A stretch of 64,000 nt of DNA, taken from contig NZ_JAMKFA010000017.1 of NCBI RefSeq assembly GCF_025499515.1, positions 41,248 through 105,247 of the forward strand. The letters are read 5' to 3'. Made by a program: the position numbers and the translations under genes. The notes beneath the pieces were generated by a model. That model searched no databases. It worked only from the letters and a program-made list of their open reading frames with translations, and was not told the origin of the DNA. The stretch is from Flavobacterium odoriferum (lineage in GTDB: Bacteria > Bacteroidota > Bacteroidia > Flavobacteriales > Flavobacteriaceae). This document shows positions 59,710 through 64,000 of the stretch, piece by piece (the stretch's first letter is position 1; every line of letters starts with the position of its first letter).

Positions 59710-61074
59710 TTATAAATTTGGAACCATTACACTTTCACCAACCCAACAATTAAAAGCAATTCTCTGTCCCGCTTTTCCTGATTGGAAAATTTCAGTTTTA
59801 GATGGAGCTGCAGCTCTGTAACTTGCAGCAGTTTTACTTGCTAATCCTTTTATTGATGAATCTGCTGCACCAGCTTTGTCACAATATTGTGCTGCCAACC
59901 AATACATAGCTCTTTTTTCAAATTGATCATTTCCACAATCGTTAATACTGCTTCCATATAATTGGGCAATTAACAAATATGCTTTTCCATAAGAAGGTTT
60001 AACCGCTAAAGCTTTTCTTGCATAGTTACGCGCTTGTACTTTGTTGCTTTTGCTATAAATACTTGCCATTTTGTAGTATACATTAGCTTTTTTAGAGTTG
60101 TCTTTATATAAATCAGCTGCTTGATTAAAATAATCCATCGATTTGCTGATGTTTTTTCTTTGGTATTCTACTACTCCTAATTTTTCAGCAGCCTCTGCAC
60201 TTGGGTTTAATTTGTATAATGCTTCAGAAATTTTAGAGAACAATGGATCTGTATCACAACCTTTAGCTTCTAAACGATTTGCAGCTCTTTTTAACCACTC
60301 TTCATTACCTTTGTTAGATTCAAATCCTTTTTGATAGAACGGAATTAACTTATCGCAAGTAGAAAGTTCTAAAATAATGTTGTCCATGTCATTTTTAACA
60401 CCTGCAAAAATTTCTAAGTTGCTTTCAATTTTTTCTTTTCTTTTGATTTCTTTGTCAGCTAAGGTTTCTCCAGCTTCTTCTTTACTTAATAAACCGTCTT
60501 TTTCATTAGTAAGTTCATCTTCTTCCTCAACTAATTTTTGAGATAGGTCATCATATTTATCAAAGATTTGTTGTAACTCAACACCTTTATTTCCAGCTTT
60601 GAAGTCTTTAACTAAAATTTCAAAATATACATACATTGCTTTTGCATACTTGAAATTTGCATAGTCTGTTTTAAAAGCATTGTCTAACAAATCATATATT
60701 TCTTTGTCAGTACCTAATTTATTATCAAAAAGAACTAATCCTTTTTTCATTTTATTTCCTGCACCATTGTTAGGGAAATTCAAATCATGCTCATCATAAA
60801 ATTTCATTAAATCACGAGCATATTTTTCTTTATCTTGTGGAGTTGTTGCTTTTTCAATTTTCAATTTAATTGCAGCCTCACCATAAGAGTAGATGCTTTT
60901 GTGAAAAGAAGGACAATCCTTTCTCAATAACGTTAAATAGTCATATGCTTCAACGTTTTTTTCTTTTACCAATTGTCCCATTAATTGAAGGTTTTCTGAA
61001 CAAGCTTCTGTGTTTTGAGCTTGAGTGAATAAACCTGCTATTGCTATAAGTAATAAAGATAATTTAGTTTTCAT
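59710..61074 (-). CDS. Periplasmic TPR repeat protein
   Basis: 454 residues with a signal peptide (1-19, FTQA before QNT). The C-terminal half has TPR motifs (EAAEKLGVVEYQRKNISKSM, DYFNQAADLYKDNSKKANVY) and the centre is a charged coiled-coil-like region (VEEEDELTNEKDGLLSKEEAG). It ends in a Cys-containing FNCWVGESVMVPNL. It may serve as a scaffold in envelope assembly beside LptC and the barrel protein. Function not known. Confidence 0.8.
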   Translation of the reverse strand: MKTKLSLLLIAIAGLFTQAQNTEACSENLQLMGQLVKEKNVEAYDYLTLLRKDCPSFHKSIYSYGEAAIKLKIEKATTPQDKEKYARDLMKFYDEHDLNFPNNGAGNKMKKGLVLFDNKLGTDKEIYDLLDNAFKTDYANFKYAKAMYVYFEILVKDFKAGNKGVELQQIFDKYDDLSQKLVEEEDELTNEKDGLLSKEEAGETLADKEIKRKEKIESNLEIFAGVKNDMDNIILELSTCDKLIPFYQKGFESNKGNEEWLKRAANRLEAKGCDTDPLFSKISEALYKLNPSAEAAEKLGVVEYQRKNISKSMDYFNQAADLYKDNSKKANVYYKMASIYSKSNKVQARNYARKALAVKPSYGKAYLLIAQLYGSSINDCGNDQFEKRAMYWLAAQYCDKAGAADSSIKGLASKTAASYRAAAPSKTEIFQSGKAGQRIAFNCWVGESVMVPNL

Positions 61075-61092
61075 TTTTTTACACTATAATTA

Positions 61093-62352
61093 TTAATCAA
61101 TTTTTCTCTTTTTAAACCAGATATCATTTAATGATAATCCCACACTTACGTTGAAGTAATTTTCTTCTATTAATCCGTTTGAAGTGGTTCCTTTTTTACC
61201 AAATTCAAAGCCTAAATTAATACTTGAAGCTCCAACTGGTAAACCTAAACCAAAATTCATGCCATAATCGTTAATACTTTCATTGTTTACTATCAAACCT
61301 GTATTTTCATATCTGAAACCAGCTCTATAAACAACTCTATTTAAGTAACTTGAGAAGGAATCATATTTTGGTATATAATAACCTCCAACTGAAATTTTTG
61401 TTGAATTTTCAAAATCAACATCTAAAATATCATCAAATCGATTAACCAATTTACTATTTTGTGAAAATGTCAATTCTGTTCCAACTAACCATTTTTTTGT
61501 GTTACCAATACCTGCACCAAAGCTAAATTTTGTAGGAACAATAAGTTTTGTGTCGTTTACATCGATATCTTCTTCGTCGGCAACTAATTCTGCACCATTA
61601 ATGTTGTAAATTATTGTAGCAATGTTTCTAGAATTATCTGAATTTAGTTTTGATTCTGGGCTAAATGTAAAACTTGTGTAGAGATTTGTTTTAGTGTTTA
61701 TAGGTGTGTTATACAACAATCCTATATTCGCTGATATTCCTTTAATATTTGAACTGTTTTTTTCTCTGGTACCTAATTGAATTGCTGGTTCAGATAAGAA
61801 CTCTACAGCTTGACTGTTTAATTTTCCAAAGTTATATGAAAAGTCAAATCCAACGCTTAACGATTTATTTATGCTATAAGAAGTTCCAATGAATACTCTG
61901 TTAATGGTACCTTCTCCAGAAAATAATCTAGTTCTTTCTTCTCCATCAATAGCAGAAATATCTTGGTTTTTATATCCAACAGCTGAAAAAGGGGTAAGTC
62001 CAAATGAAACTCCAAACTTCCCTAATGGAAGTCCAACTGCGATGTAATCTAAAGTTGTTCTTTGTGCTTTTTCGTTATCTGAATCGGTTTTAAGCTTGTT
62101 GAAATTACTTGTTCCTCCAACAGCAAATGTGGTAAGTTTTAACTTTGAATATGAAGCTGGGTTTATTAAGTTTAAGTGAATGCTATCTCCTACAATATTC
62201 AATCCACCCATAGCTCTTGAATCTTGAGTACCCTTAAATTTGATTTCGCCTAATCCATAATAAGAATAAGGAGAAGAAGTGTTGTCTTGAGCCCAAGAAA
62301 ATGTAGCCATGAAAATACTAACTACAACTATAATTTTTTTAATCATTTTCAT
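61093..62352 (-). CDS. Outer-membrane beta-barrel protein
   Basis: 419 residues with a signal peptide (about 1-22, FSWA before QDN). It starts NTSSPYSYYGLGEIKFKGTQ and RAMGGLNIVGDSIHLNLINP, resembling FadL-type or PorV-type barrels at the N-terminus, followed by alternating strands. The start overlaps the coaX stop by 14 bases (8 bases if the second ATG at 62346 is used). It is part of the coaX-TPR-lptC unit. The cargo is unknown. Confidence 0.8.
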   Translation of the reverse strand: MKMIKKIIVVVSIFMATFSWAQDNTSSPYSYYGLGEIKFKGTQDSRAMGGLNIVGDSIHLNLINPASYSKLKLTTFAVGGTSNFNKLKTDSDNEKAQRTTLDYIAVGLPLGKFGVSFGLTPFSAVGYKNQDISAIDGEERTRLFSGEGTINRVFIGTSYSINKSLSVGFDFSYNFGKLNSQAVEFLSEPAIQLGTREKNSSNIKGISANIGLLYNTPINTKTNLYTSFTFSPESKLNSDNSRNIATIIYNINGAELVADEEDIDVNDTKLIVPTKFSFGAGIGNTKKWLVGTELTFSQNSKLVNRFDDILDVDFENSTKISVGGYYIPKYDSFSSYLNRVVYRAGFRYENTGLIVNNESINDYGMNFGLGLPVGASSINLGFEFGKKGTTSNGLIEENYFNVSVGLSLNDIWFKKRKID

Positions 62353-63073
62353 TTAAATAAATTGATAAAGTATTCAAACTCTCTAATAAGAAATTTGAAT
62401 TGGCAAATATGGTGCTTTTTAATCTTTTAGCCAAAAAATCTGTATCGCCTCCTGTTAAAATTATTGTTAAATCTTGATTTTTAAGAGAATATTGGGAAAT
62501 AAACCCATCTATTTCATGACAAATACCATTGATTATTCCACTATGAATTGAGTTTTCGGTTGAGTTTCCAATGAAAAGCTCAATATTTTTTTTTTCTAAC
62601 AGCGGAAGATTTGAAGTGTAATCGTTTAAACTTTTATAGCGTATTTTTATTCCTGGCGAAATGGCACCACCTAAATAGTTGTTATTTTCATCAATAAAAT
62701 CATAAGTAATACATGTTCCAGCGTCGATTACTAATCTGTTTTGGTTGGGATATTTTAAAACAGCACCAGCAGAAACTACCATTCGGTCTATTCCTAATGT
62801 CTTTGGTGTAGCATATAAATTAGTAAACGGAAACTTCGTTTCGTGACTTATAATTTGAAGATTTGTATTTTTTTGAAGATAATTTAAAACAGAAGAATTG
62901 AGTTTTCCAACGCTAGAAATTACAGAATGGCTTGCATTTGGATATTTTTTTAAAATATTTTCAATTTTTTTTTGTGCTTCTTTCGGTTCAAATACAAACA
63001 ACTCGATTTGTGTATTTTGTTCAAATACAGCGACTTTAATTCTTGAATTCCCGACATCGATAGTAATAAGCAT
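62339..63073 (-). CDS. coaX: Type III pantothenate kinase
   Basis: 244 residues. ASKHA-type motifs: LITIDVGNSRIKVAVF (phosphate 1), GIDRMVVSAGAVLKYP with the Asp, LVIDAGTCITYDF (phosphate 2), and GGAISPGIKIRYKSL. It phosphorylates pantothenate as the first step of coenzyme A synthesis. It is the first gene of a minus-strand run through the barrel, TPR and lptC genes, and has a good -7 element upstream. Confidence 0.94.
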   Translation of the reverse strand: MLITIDVGNSRIKVAVFEQNTQIELFVFEPKEAQKKIENILKKYPNASHSVISSVGKLNSSVLNYLQKNTNLQIISHETKFPFTNLYATPKTLGIDRMVVSAGAVLKYPNQNRLVIDAGTCITYDFIDENNNYLGGAISPGIKIRYKSLNDYTSNLPLLEKKNIELFIGNSTENSIHSGIINGICHEIDGFISQYSLKNQDLTIILTGGDTDFLAKRLKSTIFANSNFLLESLNTLSIYLNEND

Positions 63074-63092
63074 GCTTTTATTTTAGATGGGA

Positions 63093-63100
63093 CAAATATA
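63093..63100 (-). promoter_or_regulatory. -7 promoter element of coaX
   Basis: TATATTTG on the minus strand, 19 bases before the ATG. Confidence 0.55.
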
Positions 63101-63127
63101 CAAATTGATTTTTTTTTATTATTTGTT

Positions 63128-63157
63128 TTGGAAAATATAAAAATCGTTCTATATTTG
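63128..63157 (+). promoter_or_regulatory. Promoter of tRNA-Phe
   Basis: TTG (63128-63130), 19 bases, then TATATTTG (63150-63157), 39 bases before the mature 5' end. Confidence 0.6.
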
Positions 63158-63196
63158 CACCCGCAATCAACAAGCAGTAATGCTCTAAATTGTAAA

Positions 63197-63269
63197 GGTA
63201 CCTTAGCTCAGATGGTAGAGCAATGGACTGAAAATCCATGTGTCCCTGGTTCGATCCCTGGAGGTACCA
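63197..63269 (+). tRNA. tRNA-Phe (GAA)
   Basis: A 73-base cloverleaf with acceptor stem GGTACCT/AGGTACC, D arm TAGCTCAGATGGTAGAGCA, anticodon stem ATGGA/TCCAT around CTGAAAA, T arm GGTTCGATCCC and discriminator A. The anticodon GAA reads Phe codons. The CCA end is not encoded. Confidence 0.96.
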
Positions 63270-63274
63270 CTTTT

Positions 63275-63320
63275 AAAATCCGTAATACACTTGAAAATCA
63301 AGTAATTACGGATTTTTTAT
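63275..63320 (+). terminator. Terminator after tRNA-Phe
   Basis: AAAATCCGTAAT (63275-63286) pairs with ATTACGGATTTT (63305-63316) and an inner ACTTGA/TCAAGT extends the stem past a small bulge, followed by T-rich sequence. Confidence 0.78.
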
Positions 63321-63324
63321 TTTG

Positions 63325-63346
63325 TTTTTGTACGGTTTTTGTACGG
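63325..63346. repeat. 11-bp tandem direct repeat downstream of tRNA-Phe
   Basis: Two exact adjacent copies of TTTTTGTACGG (63325-63335, 63336-63346). Confidence 0.6.
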
Positions 63347-63362
63347 TGTTTTAAATATAGTT

Positions 63363-63854
63363 TTAGAAAATATTAATTATTGAATATAAACCTTTTTTGC
63401 TTGTCTTAGCTTGTAAATTCCATTCTTGATACAATGGAAGCATTTCACAGAAAACATCGTTATATGGCTTTGCATAGCCTTCTTTTATCATAATTTCGTT
63501 CAAAACTCTACCATCATTTAAAATAAGATAGCCTAAATGTCTTCCGTATTTATCAACTAAATTATTTTGCTCCTGTACTAATGTGCAATAATCACCCAAA
63601 TTAACTTGATCTTTTAAAAAGTTAAATGATAAATAACCTAATTTGATTAATAGTGCAGCTGGAACTTGCAACTCTTTTTCATCTTGTTTTATCTTATTAC
63701 AATAATTTATTTCGGGTGCATCTATACCCAAAAATCTAACTTCAAATTCCTTTTTTGAAATAATATCTTCTAAAATAATTCCATCACCATCAACAAACTT
63801 TACAATTTTGAGAAGGTTTTTTTTAATCGTGGTTTCTTTTGCGTTAAAATGCAT
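63363..63854 (-). CDS. Staphylococcal nuclease-like (thermonuclease family) protein
   Basis: 163 residues, without an obvious signal peptide. SNase-fold motifs: FVDGDGI, VRFLGIDAPE (catalytic Arg and Asp/Glu region), DKYGRHLGYLILNDGR (second Arg), NEIMIKEGYAKPY and SKKGLYSI. It is likely a Ca2+-dependent nuclease. Such genes are frequent in accessory regions next to tRNA genes. It is divergent from the partial gene at 63948. Confidence 0.85.
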   Translation of the reverse strand: MHFNAKETTIKKNLLKIVKFVDGDGIILEDIISKKEFEVRFLGIDAPEINYCNKIKQDEKELQVPAALLIKLGYLSFNFLKDQVNLGDYCTLVQEQNNLVDKYGRHLGYLILNDGRVLNEIMIKEGYAKPYNDVFCEMLPLYQEWNLQAKTSKKGLYSIINIF

Positions 63855-63947
63855 TATTTTACTTTATTTAATACGTTGTAAATCAGTACTTTATGTTGTA
63901 AATTTAAATGAAATTTTTCACAAAACATAATTATTTTATTTAAGCTT

Positions 63948-64000
63948 ATGGCTCAACAAAAAGGACATGTTAAATATGTCGGGACGTTAGGAGAAGTTCG
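63948..64000 (+). CDS. Start of a recurrent flavobacterial hypothetical protein (truncated by window)
   Basis: The first 17 codons read MAQQKGHVKYVGTLGEV. This KG-x-V/I...GTLG/GTIG start matches, from memory, a repeatedly seen family of Bacteroidota hypothetical proteins whose function is not known. The rest is outside the window, so length and domains cannot be judged. Confidence 0.55.
   Translation, partial: MAQQKGHVKYVGTLGEV

Noticed and set aside
63128..63376. 82-residue open frame on the plus strand
   Set aside because: It runs through the tRNA-Phe gene and its terminator and has no protein-like features.

Overview
The window is AT-rich chromosomal DNA from a member of the Bacteroidota, almost certainly family Flavobacteriaceae and probably Flavobacterium or a close relative. 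The evidence is the gene content: type IX secretion (T9SS) type A and type B sorting domains, PorP/SprF, an OmpA/PorE-like protein, the gliding lipoprotein GldD, DUF3078 and DUF3109 proteins, ribosomal protein L21 with a helix-hairpin-helix tail, and M16 peptidase pairs. The promoters are also of the Bacteroidota form (TAnnTTTG at -7, sometimes TTG at -33), and Shine-Dalgarno sequences are rare. Protein identifications rest on motif recognition, not on database searches.

Layout. 1-3900: the end of a giant repeat adhesin, then PorP/SprF and a PorE-like OmpA protein. 3960-6157: a LolC/E-like permease and rbfA facing mce. 6217-6715: a CAT-anticodon tRNA and a small poly-proline membrane protein. 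6725-8423: ribE and pdxA, divergent. 8505-12361: the yceD-rpmF-fabH-accB-accC fatty-acid cluster. 12401-20718: a minus-strand block with a SprA-like barrel, a 1149-residue IgGFc-binding-like type B secreted protein, an enoyl-CoA hydratase, a small membrane protein and a queD-type enzyme. 20936-24069: aspartate kinase, a GNAT enzyme and fbp. 24141-26571: three secreted or lipidated proteins, flanked by exact inverted 42-bp copies of one terminator. 26776-32056: TerB-like, HupE, dCMP deaminase, S41 protease, flavoprotein, MarC and DUF3109. 32324-35846: nrdB and nrdA. 35913-38398: small proteins, RDD and dGTPase. 38489-41719: a large type A secreted protein. 41778-44973: DUF3078 and dxs facing tadA. 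45053-48061: SIMPL protein, RNase G, a 30-codon basic ribosomal-type protein and HU. 48193-50293: mutY, ssb and gldD. 50342-55131: an HMA lipoprotein, an EamA transporter and an M16 peptidase pair. 55318-56284: rplU and rpmA. 56628-63073: coaX, an outer-membrane barrel, a TPR protein, lptC, a small membrane protein and a PpiD-like foldase. 63197-64000: tRNA-Phe, then a nuclease and the start of a recurrent flavobacterial protein, which look like the edge of an accessory region.

How it fits together. Most of the window is core metabolism and information processing (riboflavin, PLP, isoprenoid, fatty acid, deoxynucleotides, ribosome). Interspersed are envelope and T9SS cargo genes. There is no CRISPR array, rRNA, insertion sequence or recognisable prophage core. 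The most unusual points are the SprA-like barrel with its IgGFc/type B partner, the inverted terminator duplication, a 30-residue ribosomal-type gene whose 3' end forms its own terminator, three genes with almost no 5' leader, interlocked ribE/pdxA promoters, and the lack of gldE beside gldD. No clearly new defence system or mobile system is visible.
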